The notes under the pieces: generated by a model
Told to the model about the DNA's origin: nothing
Databases searched by the model: none
What the model saw: only the letters and a program-made list of their open reading frames with translations
NCBI GenBank assembly: GCA_947652115.1
Contig: OX393563.1
Location: forward strand, 25,436,935-25,500,934
Length of the DNA stretch: 64,000 nucleotides
Source of the DNA: Blastomussa wellsi
Lineage: Eukaryota; Cnidaria; Anthozoa; Scleractinia; Plerogyridae
Reading direction: 5' to 3'
Shown here: positions 29,661 to 42,700 of the stretch, in pieces
How the letters are laid out: each line of letters begins with the position of its first letter
How positions within the stretch are numbered: the stretch's first letter is position 1
Position numbers and translations under genes: made by a program

Positions 29661-32600
29661 ATGGCGGACGATCGTGAACCTCCTGCTCTTTTCGACGACG
29701 ACGCTGAAACACCAGAAGTGAACCCAGATGAACAAACTAACGGCAATCCTTTCATCGGCGAGACAATGGAGATCACTCTGGATGACGGAGCGTCGAAGGA
29801 AGACGACACCCCTGTGGAAAGTGATAAGGGCACTGGCGATGGATTTAGAAGCGACCAAGACGAAAAGGACGAAACCTCCGCGGCTGCATCAGTGGACGTG
29901 ACGAATCTCTCAAAACCCAGTAAAGATGACAACGATCCAGCTCCCAAAGAAAAAGCTGAGGTTAGAATGTAGCTTAAATTTACTCTGTAGCTAAGTTTAA
30001 GGCTTGTTTTCCACTCCAATCAAAAATAAGTAATGCCAATTGTCCCTCCCATATTGGTCTATAGATGAAGCTAATTTCGAGATAAGGGAAGCATTAAGAC
30101 CTCCGATTTCTGTGATTTAACGACGTGTTGGAAACCAGTGGAAAGTCAATCAAAATTCTCTCCTGCATTATATAATTCTCTCCTGCAGAAGCCTGCTTGC
30201 AAAGAGCAAGTATTTTCGAAAACAGGAAAGGAGAAGACTAATATAAATATGCTGCATGAATATGTTATATGTACAGTACACGAAGAATGTGTATATCTAT
30301 GTTATGAACATAAATTTAGGATCAAAACATGAAAACAAGGGCTGCCTGGCAGCCATTAAGAATTACATGATAAAGGAGATATTTAAATTTGTGCATTTTG
30401 GTGGTGCAGCATGAAAATCGAGAAAGTGATTGCAAATGTAGCACTTGCTATTCACACCTGGAGCAGGCTAACATCTTGTACATGTGACATCGTCCAACAA
30501 CGGGGAATCATTAACTGCAGGTCCTTTTCCCTGAGGGTGGGAGGCACGGTGGCTTATTGGTCAGTGTGCTGGACTGACAGGGGGCCCATACAAGCACTGC
30601 GTCTTAGTATGTTCAAAATATCATAAAGAAATGTATGGGAATATTGAAAGCATCCTACTATCGAAAACTTATTTCGAGTAATGTTTATTTTTTGGTTGAA
30701 ATAAATGCCATCGTACCTCAGGGATTGTATTTTGTTGTTCCTTGGCTCAAAATCGTGAACTTGAGCGATTTGGAGGGTTTTGTGATGACTGTTGCTTCAT
30801 GTTTTAAGAAGGAGACAAGGGTGGAAAGCTCTTTTTCGATTGCTCCAGCGCTAAGCCGATTTTCACACAGAATTTGGAATCGCCTGACTTCCAAATTGAG
30901 TACCAGGTAAAATGAAAGTGCGAAGCTTCTTTTCGTGGCATTCAATTGAAGATCCATTCAAAATCCGAGCCTTAACCGCCAATTAATTTTCGAGAAAGGC
31001 AGCTTTTGCCTTTCGAAGCCACAAACATCCGCGGCAGTCCGTTCGTGTGCCAGGGACCAACTGTCACGCTGTGTGCTCCACACTGATTGGTTGATGCTAA
31101 TTAAACAATACCCTGTTACAAATGACTTGTGTGATAATAGATGGCTGCATGTAGACTAGTGGGAGGGGGGCCAGGGACATATTTGCAGCGGTGATTCATC
31201 CACTGACAAGTCTGGGGTGATTTTTTATGACGCGTGACGGGATCGATGGCCTTGAACAGTAGCCTGCGAACACAGACGGATTTCCGGCTTTTGTTTCATG
31301 CCGCCGGCTTGAAGAGCGGAGATTCAAACACAAATCTTTCAAGATTGAAGAAATTGGTGACGGGCTGTAGCTGCAGAAAGTCACTTACTACCACGTAGTT
31401 CATGCATGAACTGTGCAGGTGCGCGTCCTGTCCGTATAAACACTGCCTGCAATGCCACTTGCACACACTATCTCGACATTTTTCACTTGATCCTTCAAAC
31501 GATCGTACATGATTTCCACCAAAAAGACTTGCCACTTCCAGCTTGCCCTGTTACAAGCGGATTGTGCCCTCTTTCCACAATATCGAGTGCTTTCATTTGT
31601 TCATTTCAACTTTGATCTATGGGTTGAAAGGTTACAAAACATCATTGTCACACGACACTGTCAATTGGTTTGTTTGGAAGCTGAAGAGCTTTAAAATAAA
31701 AATATTTTTCAGTGGTAAGCAAGTCGTGTTAGTAGGTGACTTTCAGCAGCTACAGCCCGTTGCTAATTTCTTCAATTTTGGAAGATTTGTGTTTGAATCT
31801 CTGCCCTTCAAGCTTTCGATCCCGTCACGCATCATAAAAAATCACCCCAGACTTGTCAGTGGATAAGTCACCGCTGCGGATATGTCCCTGGCCCCCCTCC
31901 CACATGAGTCATTTGTAACAGGGTATTGTTTAGCATCAACCAATCAGTGTGGAGCACACAGCATGACGGTTGGTCCCTGGCACACGAGCGGACTGTCGTG
32001 GTTGTTTGTCGCTTTGAAAGCTTCCTTTCTCAAAAATTAATCGGCGGTTAGCCCTTGGATTTTCAATGGATCTTCGATTGACTGCCACGAAAAGCAGCTT
32101 TGAACTTCCATTTTATCTAGTACTCGATTTGGTAGTCGGGCGATTCCAATATCTGTGTGAAAATCGGCTTTCCACCCTTGTCTCCTTCTTATAATGTGAA
32201 GCAACAGTCATCGCTATACCCTAGTCTCCAAATCTCTCAAATTCACAATTTTGAGCTGAGGAACGACAACATTTTTTTCTTTTAATTTATTTATTTATTT
32301 CAAAAATTAATATTACAATATTAGGAAATTATAACAAAAAAAGATATGGGCACAACAAACAAGAAGATAAAACAAACAAATACAGGTATCTACGAACAAC
32401 TGAAATCGTTCTATTATTACTTAGTTATTTACATTTTTATTATTATTATTCAGTTAGCAAATACAATTACACGTACGTATTAACATGTGGAAGGTTAAAG
32501 TTAAAGAAGAGCAGCATTTTCTACTTTCCACTGTAAGATTGCTTTGTTTTGGAATTCATGTTGGATTGGTTTCTTTTCGAGACATTTACAAGAATAATTA

Positions 32601-35600
32601 TATTGTTTCAGTAAAATGATGAATAAGTGTAATCTGTGGATTTGATGATCAGTTAGCTGTTCGAAGAGGGGAATATCGTTAAAGGTTATTTGCGCATTAG
32701 AAAGCGCGATATTGGAGATATTACTCGATTAAACCACACTAAGGCCTCGGAGTAAAATGATGATGTAGTAGTACAGTCAAGGAATGTATGCTCTATTGAA
32801 TCTGAATTTGCACAGAAGATACATGAATCATCATTTGCAATTCGGAATTTAAAAAGTTCTTTTTTAGTTGTTAAGATCTTGTGTAGGAACCTGAATGAGA
32901 AATCGCGTAATTTATTATCCCTAGTTGATTGGTAGATAAATGAGAATTTAACTTTCCAGTTTGTAAATGAGTTCGGATAGTTGATTTTCCAGTTTTTAAT
33001 GCCAGTTGGTTCCATAGTGGCACTTTCATTTAATATTTTATAGAAGTCTTTGCAGCGCATTTTAGTTAGATCCATGGGAGCAGTACTCGTTGAAGGGAAT
33101 AGCACATGCGAGTCTAATAGTTCATGTGAGGGAGTTTTAGCTGCCAGCAGTTGAAAATAATGAAGATAATTAGTGTTTAAGTTAAACTTATTTTGGAATT
33201 CTTCAAAGGTTAAGAAGTTTCCATCTGCATTAAGAATATCCTGCACAAAACATACCTTGTTAATAAACCAGGATCTCCAAAATACCATGTTATTTTCAAT
33301 GGTTATTTTCTCATTGTTACATAATAGAAATTCATCATACGGGAACGATTTAGTAATATTTTTAAATTCTCGAAAGTATTGTAGAAGTTCTCGATAAAAT
33401 AAGGGTAGGCCTTTGCTAATATAATCAACATTGTAGTAAGTTACGTCCTAGAAGGAATTGCAAGCCACCATAGGAAGAGAAGTAACAGTTTGGAATTGCT
33501 TTACAAGAGTCATTTGAATTAGTAAAAAATCTCTTTATCCACACAAGATGCAGGCTCTTTACCATTGTTCCAAAGTTTACAAAGTTCAATCCCCCTTCTT
33601 TGAGCGGTTGGTAGATGCTGTAACTGTTCTTTTTATTTTGTCTTTTCTGTTTTTCCACAAGAACGAACAAAGTTCCGTTTGGACATTTGTAATCACTGTT
33701 TTGGGGACAGACAACATAGATGCTGCATAAGCTAGCTGAGACATTCCTAAGGTTTTAGCTAAGAGGGATTTTCCATAAAGTGTGAGATCTCTTGAAAGCT
33801 GTAAGTTTAGTTTAATTCTCATTTTTCGAATTCGTTTGATGAAATTCTACTCTATATTCTTGTCTTGATTATATGATAAGAAAGCTCCCAGGACTTTGAT
33901 TGGACATTTTGTGATGTTAAATTCCAATATCTTGGCATTGCTGCTTTTCATTGTACCTAGCCACATTGCCTTAGTTTTCTTCTTATTTAGCTTTAAGCCT
34001 GAGATGTCCCAAAAGATTTAATCATTTGGAGATGTACTCTACGGGAGTCTGTATTGTTAGCTATGATAGTTGTGTCGTCCGCAAATTGGGATATTTTAAC
34101 TTCTTCAACATTTGGTAGATGTATGCCTTTGCAAATAGGATTTTGGCGTATCTTGAGCTCCAAAATCTCCACTGCAAGGATAAATAAGGAAGAGCTGAGA
34201 GGGCATCCCTGCTGCACTCCTCTTGATATGTTTATATAATTGGTCAAGAATCCACCATTCATAATTGAACTTTGTACGTTGTTGTAGAGGATAGTAAACC
34301 ACTTAATGAAGTTTTGTCCAAATTTAAACACTTCTAAAGCCCTTACCATGAAGGGCCATTCTAAAGTGTCGAACACCTTTTCAAAATCTTTTCAAAAGGA
34401 GAATTCCTGGAATTTTCATGGCATCCGTATAATCCATTAAGTCGTTCAAGAGACGTACATGTATATTTTGTCCGATGTATCTTCCATGAACAAAACCAGT
34501 TTGGTCTGAGTGGATTAATTTTGGTAGACATTGTTCTAGCCTCATGGCAAGAGCATTCGAGATGATTTTATAGTCGACATTAAGTAAAGTTATGGGGCGC
34601 CAATTCTTTAAATCAACCAGGTTTAAACTCATCAACAATAGATGAGCGTGGGCGCTGGTGTCTCAAGGTTGGTGGAGCCGGGCCAAGCTAGCGAGGAAGG
34701 AGGTAACCATGGCAACCCGGAAGCGGCCACCACCCACCAAGAGGCACCGTCACACTGAAGGACTCAGTGGAATACTTACCGACCACACAAGGCTGGAACC
34801 AACCCACGGGCGGGTGGGAAGGGCGAAAATAGCAAACTGGCGAGCGTGAAGGCTAGCGAAACTGACACGTGCAAGCACCAGACTGTGTGTAAGGGACACC
34901 AAGTGCCCCTGCTAGAGCTTGGGCCACCCCAAGCTTTGGGCGCCTGCGAATCAGCTGCGAATGTAACTCGTGTGAGCACGAGGCTGCGTGTAGGGGTCAC
35001 AAGGTGTCCCTGCGAAGAGCTTGGGCGTCCCCGAAGCTTGGGCGCCCGCGTACAGCAACGACTGCGTGTAGGCGTCACGTATTATCCTGAATGTCGCTGG
35101 AACTGCAGGACAAGCTTTCTGCATCCACTAGGAGAGCATTGCTTTGAGGTTAACTTTGCCTAAATTACATTTAGCCACATTAATATCCTCTTTTGGAATT
35201 AGTGTTATTGTGCCTCTTCTCTGGGAAATGGACAAAGATGCCCATTCATGGCTGAAAAAGTTGTGGTAATTTTATTGTCATATAGAGATTACTTCATGGA
35301 AAATTTTTGCATACGATTTTTATTCACAAGTTGAGTAGTATCAGAAAACGAACGAGTGAGCGCAGCTAACGAGTGAGTTTTCTGATGCGTATCAATGAGT
35401 GAATAAAAATCATTCAAAGCATTTTCCATGCTGTAATGTGTTTATTTCATAGGTACTGAGATTTTTTTGTGTATTTTTTTGGTAGACAAATTTAGTTTGC
35501 ACAAATGGGGCGATGAAAAGTGTAAACAAATAGTTTATAATAAAATCACTCAACAACTAAGGTGATAAAATTTACAACACTCACTTTTGTTCATCATATA

Positions 35601-36316
35601 TCAGCAAAGTCAAATGTCGCTTGATAAAGGAAGCCATGCCAATGAACTTGGTAATGTCATGAATATAAGTATTTAGTTATCATCAGTCATGTTCCAGCTC
35701 TAAAGACCTCAGACGTTTCCATCTTACTGCTTGGGACTTGTGGCAAGCGTTGGAGACTGATTTACTGTCAGTGTTGACGTTAATGGAAAAAGTACCACCT
35801 TGAATAACAGCTCTGCTGAATAGTTGTGCCATTTTGGAATGTCATGCTCACTAAGCGTCTGGATCATTGTCTTTCTACCGCAGTGATTTCGAAGCCTGTC
35901 GTTTTCAATTCCTGCTGTCTGAACCATTGTCTTCATTCAATGTTTATGCCAACAGCGCCGTGAACCAGCCTTTTGTTACGGACGAGTCTGTCTTCAAACC
36001 GTTGTTTACAGCCAGATAAAAAGGAGCATCGTCTTGATTCATTTCATGACATGATCTCTTTCAGTTCCGTCCGTCGCAAACAGAAGCAAACCTTCCCTCG
36101 GCCATTTTTTTCAAAGCGCGTGGGTTTTTGTGCAACGGCTGTCGGATGACGTTCCCTTCAGTGCGTTCTTTCATCACTAATGAAAGTTTGTCGTTCGCGT
36201 TGCTGATTACACTACGATTTCTATGAGTAAATCTCAGTACCTATGAAATAATAAAAATTACCACAGCAACCGTATAAGCTTCTAAATCCACCCTTAACAA
36301 CTGCATCGCTACAAAA

Positions 36317-36354
<38 letters not shown>

Positions 36355-36709
36355 ATTGGCAGCCAGCTCCTAGATGAAGACTGCTCCCATGGCTGGCAAA
36401 TCCTGGCAACCCAGCCATGAGCCCCCACGCAGTAAGGGGAACAGGCACCCGTCACACTGATGGAACAGTGGAAAGAGGGAGGGAAGGGGTGGGAGAAGAA
36501 CTGCCAGGGCATCGAGCTGCCACGCTACGCCAAGATGGAACGCTAAACGGAACGCCTCCTGGAATGCTACGCTGCAAGCTGAAAGCACATGGCATTGACG
36601 CATGCTCATACGTGCTGACACCGCTGACTCCAAGGGAACGCAAGCGCTCTTTGTTGTTAACTCCATTAAATTGCATTTAATTACATTTAACAACTGCATC
36701 GCTACAAAA

Positions 36710-36747
<38 letters not shown>

Positions 36748-39700
36748 ATTGGCAGCCAGCTCCTAGATGAAGACTGCTCCCATGGCTGGCAAATCCTGGC
36801 AACCCAGCCATGAGCCCCCACGCCATGCCGAAGGACCTCCGAGCCGAGCGACAGCCAGCTTGGAGAATGGGGCTCATGGCTGAGGCGAAGCCAGAGCCCC
36901 AAAACACAACACCCAAGTCCGGAGGCACCCAGCTGCTGAACCGACTAGATAAAGTAAGCTACATACCCGTCAAGATATTCTGCCAGCTACTGAGAGGATG
37001 GAATCCACCGGTGTGCGCACGTACAAAAGATAAGCTTCGCTTGACCAACGGCCCATGGTCTTAATGAGGTGGTCTGGAACGCCTCGCTGGGCGGCGGTTG
37101 TTGCTGCACCGATTCTAAAACTATGACCTGAAAATTTCCCAGGAATGCCCGCTGCCTGAAAAAGTGGATTGCAGAAACGAAGAGAGAAGGGCCCTGGAAA
37201 GAGGACGGCCATCCTGGAAAAACGAAGAGGGGCCCCTTGCCAGGTCCACGAAGATGAAGGTAGCTTGTCAATGCCAATACCGGACAGAGGGGTGCTGAGC
37301 CACAGCCAAGGAAAATGAAACAGCCACTCCGGAAAGGATCAGTCTTAGCACATTTAATGAACACTCTAAAGCTTTGAGGGTTTGAAGAGGAATCAACTTG
37401 AAGATCCGCTGTGGTAGGTGTATGGAAGGGTCAAAAGAACTGTTCGTTGTGAATTCTCCTGCTCGAAGAAACCCGAAGAAGCCGAGGCAACAGGCCGCCC
37501 ACAGCATGATGTTGTCTGGTTTAGATAAATCCAAGGACTTGTGTAGAACGGTCATGAGGTCTGCCGTCACTGGCTGGCGCCGAGGGAGATTTGAACCCTG
37601 GTGTCGCTTAATCCCCCTTAAGAGACGCTGAAGTTGAAGACAATTGGTGAGTGGGTCTGGGTAGCCATAGTCAATGTGTAAGGAGCGAACAGCTGACAGA
37701 TAAACCTTAATGGAAGAGTGATGAACGCGATCTGCTAAGTGGGCACAGAAGCGCATCAAAGTTTGTTCGCTGGCAGGTAGTGGAGGGTGACTTAGACCAG
37801 AAGGAATATCCTGACTGCAGAATTCCAGGAACTGGCGTTGAGCCGAGCCATAAACTTGACGAGTAGAAGGAGCAAGGCCATTAGCCAAGTAGAACTGGCA
37901 CTTTCCTGTCAAATCACGGTAAGCTGGGCCAGCAGCGATGGGGGTATTGGAGCTGCCGCGTGAACTGCATGCGGAGCTAGATGGTGGAAACGCTGGAAAT
38001 CAAAACGGGATAATGCATCAGCAATAGAATTATCCTGCCCGGGAGTGTATGATGCAGTAAAGGCAAAAGAGTTCCGTGCTGTGACAAGGGATAGGTAGCG
38101 AAGAAGTACCATCATGTTCGGATCCTTTGAGGAGCCCGAACGTAGAACGCTGACTACCGCCATATTATCCGAACAGAATTCCACCTGTTTAGAGGCCCAG
38201 CGGTGGCCCCATAGCGCAGCTGCGACAACCACCGGAAAGAGTTCCTTGTACGCTATTGATAAAGGTTGCTGAGCAATGGACCACTTTCCAACGAACCATT
38301 CATGGCCAGAAATCGCACCGTAGCCCAGAGCGCCAGCAGCATCGGATGACACCGAGAAGTCGGGTAAAGGAGCCCAGATGGGGGAGAGTAGAAAAACTAA
38401 GGCCATCCCATGAGAGGAAAAATTCGCGCCACCAGGAAAGGTCTAAGTGGAACTCTCTGTTAAGCCTGATGGGATGTAGTGCACCCCGGTGGATGCAGGG
38501 GGCGGTGGAGAGAAAAACTGGCCGGTGGCGGGAAGCGCTCCGCTCGAGGCACCGTAGGAACCAAACAACGATGGACGTGAAAGCGACGAATTGCTTAAGG
38601 TACAGTAGGTTGAAATAAACGAAGGTACAACAGAATTACCTGGCGATGGCCCAGCAGCAAAACCTGGCGAAGAACTAACAAGGAAGGACGGCGAAGGTGT
38701 GCACGTGCTCGACGGCATGCTTCCCATTGTGGTGACGTTCGAAGCAGACAGCTGACTCGTTTGGTTTTGTACGGCTGCGAGAATTTGAGGCAGCGAATCC
38801 CCGAGCGCCCGAGAGAAAGCTTGCGAAAGATCCTGAGCGGACAGCACGAAGGATGGGGGCGAGGTTACCGGAGCCGACGAAACCACGGAACTTGCCACTG
38901 AAGAAGAAACTCCTGAGGAAGTCTCCAACTGCGAAGAATCCAACATGGCGGCGGCGCTGTTATTCGTCGATCGCCCCGAAAGCTGACTCATAGAGTACTC
39001 GGAAAAAAGAAAAAACAAGCCAAAATAACGGCACAAAAACAGGAAAAAGGACTCGAAGAAACTGTAACGCTGATAGAAGAACTGCCAGGGCATCGAGCTG
39101 CCACCCTACGCCAAGATGGAACGCTAAACGGAACGCCTCCTGGAATGCTACGCTACAAGCTGAAAGCACATGGCATTGACGCATGCTCATACGTGCTGAC
39201 ACCGCTGACTCCAAGGGAACGCAAGCGCTCTTTGTTGTTAACTCCATTAAATTGCATTTAATTACATTTAATAATATTTATTTTTATTAGCTTCAACTGC
39301 CAATAACTCAAAAACGAGAATTTTTTATTATTAAATTTTGATCAGAGACAAGATGAAACTTTTTGCAAAGTTTAAAAATTAAATTTACGAAAAGTTAAGG
39401 TGGCTCTGAAATTCGTGTACATAATTTTGTTAAAACTTTGCAAAGTTTCATCTTGTCTTGCTGATCAAAATTTCATAATAAAAAAATTAATATGGGTCAC
39501 CGAACTTGTTTTTGAGTTATTAGCAGTTAAAGGTAAAATTAAGGGTGGATTTAGAAAGTTATACTGTTGTGTCAAAAGTGATAGCAATGTGTTCAATCAT
39601 TGGTCATTTGTTTGACACCATGATAATGAGTGGTTATAATGACCTACCAAAATCTAAGTCTTGAAAAGTGTGGGAAACTGTCGAGAGCCACCTTCGGGTG

Positions 39701-42700
39701 AATCTGAAAATGGATTGTTTGCAGACTTCTGGTAGGATAAACTTACTAGCATATGGCAAGATTGTCATGTGTAAGATATGTGATCTGTAGAAACTTTGAA
39801 ATATGAAACTTTCTACCTTAGAAATACATTAAATTGCTTTTCATGTTCAATACGTGAAGTACGAGAACTGAGAGGACTTTTTGGGGACAGAACATGAAGT
39901 TCAAGGTAGAGGAAGCTGCTACCTGCATTAGAGGGTCCCCTATACTTTTTACGTGAAGCGGGATTGGAACTATTTATTTTCCAGTGAAACGTGATTGAAG
40001 CGTTTATTTTTTGGTGGTACATGATTCCCAATTTTAAGAACTTTTCATGTGCATGTGAACGCAATTTGACTTACATGTGACCCGTGAACGAATGGTTAAA
40101 TTAGACTTCTCACACACCACTGGTAGCCATGCCAGCTTGACCGCCACAACTTGACCTTTATTGCAAACTCAACAAACCCAGACATGTACATCATGCATCA
40201 AAGGGAAAATTACACAATGGCAACGCTAGCAAAAAATACTAACAGTGCCAACTAAAAATTATTTAGGGAGGTGCGTGGGAAAAGGTCAGTAATTGCGGAC
40301 GCGACAAAAACAACTGCCCTTTCCCAGGTCCCAGCGGTGTGTGAGAAAAACATTTTCCACTTATTTCGTGCCACTCTGCCAGTGGAAAGTAACATGTGAT
40401 TTGTGAATCATCTTGTTTTGCATGACTTTATTGCTGGTTCTTTGAGTGTTCTAGTAAATTACGTTTTTGTGTCAAGCTCTGCGGTTGGATTTTGAACAGA
40501 TGAAGCACGATCCGAACACACGTGATATGCTACGCTGAAAAGTTTTGCACCTTCCGAGCAAAATAGTCTAGATAGGAATTTCCTTGATTTTGCATGAACG
40601 TGAAAACATTTTGGTTATTATTTGTAAAGTGTGAAAAGGTCAAATATTTTAGCTGATGTCAAATAATAATATTTTAGAAGTGGTTTGTGAGGTTTTGTTG
40701 AAAACAGTACTTTTACAAGCAGTAAGGGATTGTTTGACAAGCAATTGAAGAACGAAACAGGATGTACATGTACTTGCAAAATATTTTGATGAAAAGCTAC
40801 AGTGTACACTAAAAATTAAAGCTGAAAGCTGAGATTTCTTACAGCAGTAAACTTCATAAATAGGCATGATGGGAAATGCTCCAAATTCACCATGAAGATT
40901 AAACACAACCCCATATGACCTTCGTGTTCTTTATCTTTTCTGCTTTGGTAATTCTATCGTTATAACGTTAACAAGTTTGCACAAGTTTGAAAGCAAGGCT
41001 TTGTGATGAAACTAGGCATTCTGACATATAAACATATGGGCTACTTCCATAATATGAAATGCAGTCTGTGTAAACAGTCACAAACAATGCAACTACAAAC
41101 GAAGAAAGAGTTGTAACATGAACATTGATGACTAAAATTTAATGTCATCTGTTTTGTCAGAGATATATGGAATATATACGGTACATTATAACCTGCCGAT
41201 AAAGTTTTGCATGTGTTTCATTGGACAAAACTCATCACATGGTACAAAATCTGACGATTGGTATCAGACAACATTCCCTGCCCAATTTTATATCTGTTGT
41301 GTGATTTTATCAGTCATTCTGCGTTGTTTCAACTGCAATTATGCCACGATTATCACTGTACGTTTTTCCTTTTTTACTCTGACAAATCACATTGTGCAAA
41401 TTACATGTAATTGGGGAGTTGAAATAATTAAACCCCTTTCTGGCTTACATGTATTTTGGACAATCTTTCAGCCTCTGGAATTATCCTCCAATATGCCAGC
41501 CACCTGAAGGGGTTTATTTACTAAATAATTATTCATAATGTTCCTTCATCTATAGATTTTTAAAGTTGTGAAATTTGGTTAACAGGAAAAGGAAGCTGTG
41601 GAAGAAGAGGAAGAGGACGACACTTTTGACATGGATATTAAAGTTACCGATCCTGAGAAAATTGGTGGGTTTCGTTTTTTTACTGTAGCGGCATTTCCTA
41701 ATTTTTCTGTCAACATTTCTTGATCTTCCATAAATATTTTGAATATCATGTAGTTATTGCGATACTCTGCAAACCATGAACACGATTTAAAGATACAGTG
41801 TATTTGTCAATTTTCGGTAAGAAAAAATTCACTTTTTCTTTTTGTTTTCCACAAATCTAAGCTATTTCTGCAATTTCCAGAGGTCAAATAAAAAATTGTC
41901 TCTGGTCTTCCATTCTCTTTAAGAGTATAAACGCTATTATTGAATATAGTCTTACTACTGAATATAGAATTTGACTTAGATGAAAAGTAATTTTGTTCTA
42001 GGCGATGGCATGAGCTCTTATATGGTGTTCAAAGTAACAACAATGGTAAGTGACTCAGGTTTATTGTTTTCAAGACAAATTTAAGCAAATCAGTGTAAGC
42101 GCTGGAGAGCTAAGTTAAAGTGGCAGCCTTTAAAATGATTTTAAAGTAATGTCGTGTTTTTGAAGTGTTTGTTGTCTGTCGTGAATTAAAATTGCACACT
42201 TGTTGGCAAAGCATTAGTTTAAAAAAGTTTCCAGGCATCCCATAAAATCCAAATTATACCACTCCATAAAACAAGAACAGGAACTCTCTATTTGATAAAT
42301 ACACAGATAGAGGTGTTTTGAACCTGCTAGAAATCTAAACAAAGCCCTGAAGTCATAGTAACATGACAAAAGAGGTTGTGACACAAAAATAAATTGAATG
42401 TGTAATTTTCTTCCCTTAGACAAGCATGCCAACATTTAAGAATTCAGAAACATCTGTGAAGCGTCGATTCAGTGACTTCCTTGGGCTTCATGATCGACTG
42501 AATGGCAAATTTCTTCATCTGGGAAAGATAGTCCCCCCTGCTCCTGAGAAGTCTGTTGTTGGTAAGTTGTCTGGGCCACGTCTGCAATGAAGCCTTGTGG
42601 CCCCAGCCTCTGTAGCAACTACTGTACCTTAGACTGAACATAATGTGTACGATACTCTTCTCTCTTTGGCTGCGTGAAAATTGGTGCAAGGGCAAAAAGT

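Larger units (their letters stand above)
36294..39271 (-). mobile_element. Ngaro/DIRS-type tyrosine-recombinase retrotransposon, internally deleted
   Basis: The - strand order is: 197-bp repeat (39271-39075), internal coding part, 137-bp repeat (36823-36687), 197-bp repeat again (36690-36494), 63-bp middle, 137-bp repeat again (36430-36294). This is the split direct repeat arrangement A1-ORFs-B1-A2-B2 of Ngaro/PAT-type elements. Repeat copies differ at only a few bases, so the element is young. Coding parts are a gag-like ORF, RNase H and tyrosine recombinase; the reverse transcriptase is absent and the recombinase has frameshifts. Confidence 0.85.

Noticed and set aside
34658..35163. Pro/Arg-rich frames on both strands
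   Set aside because: GC-rich tandem repeat without codon-like structure or homology.
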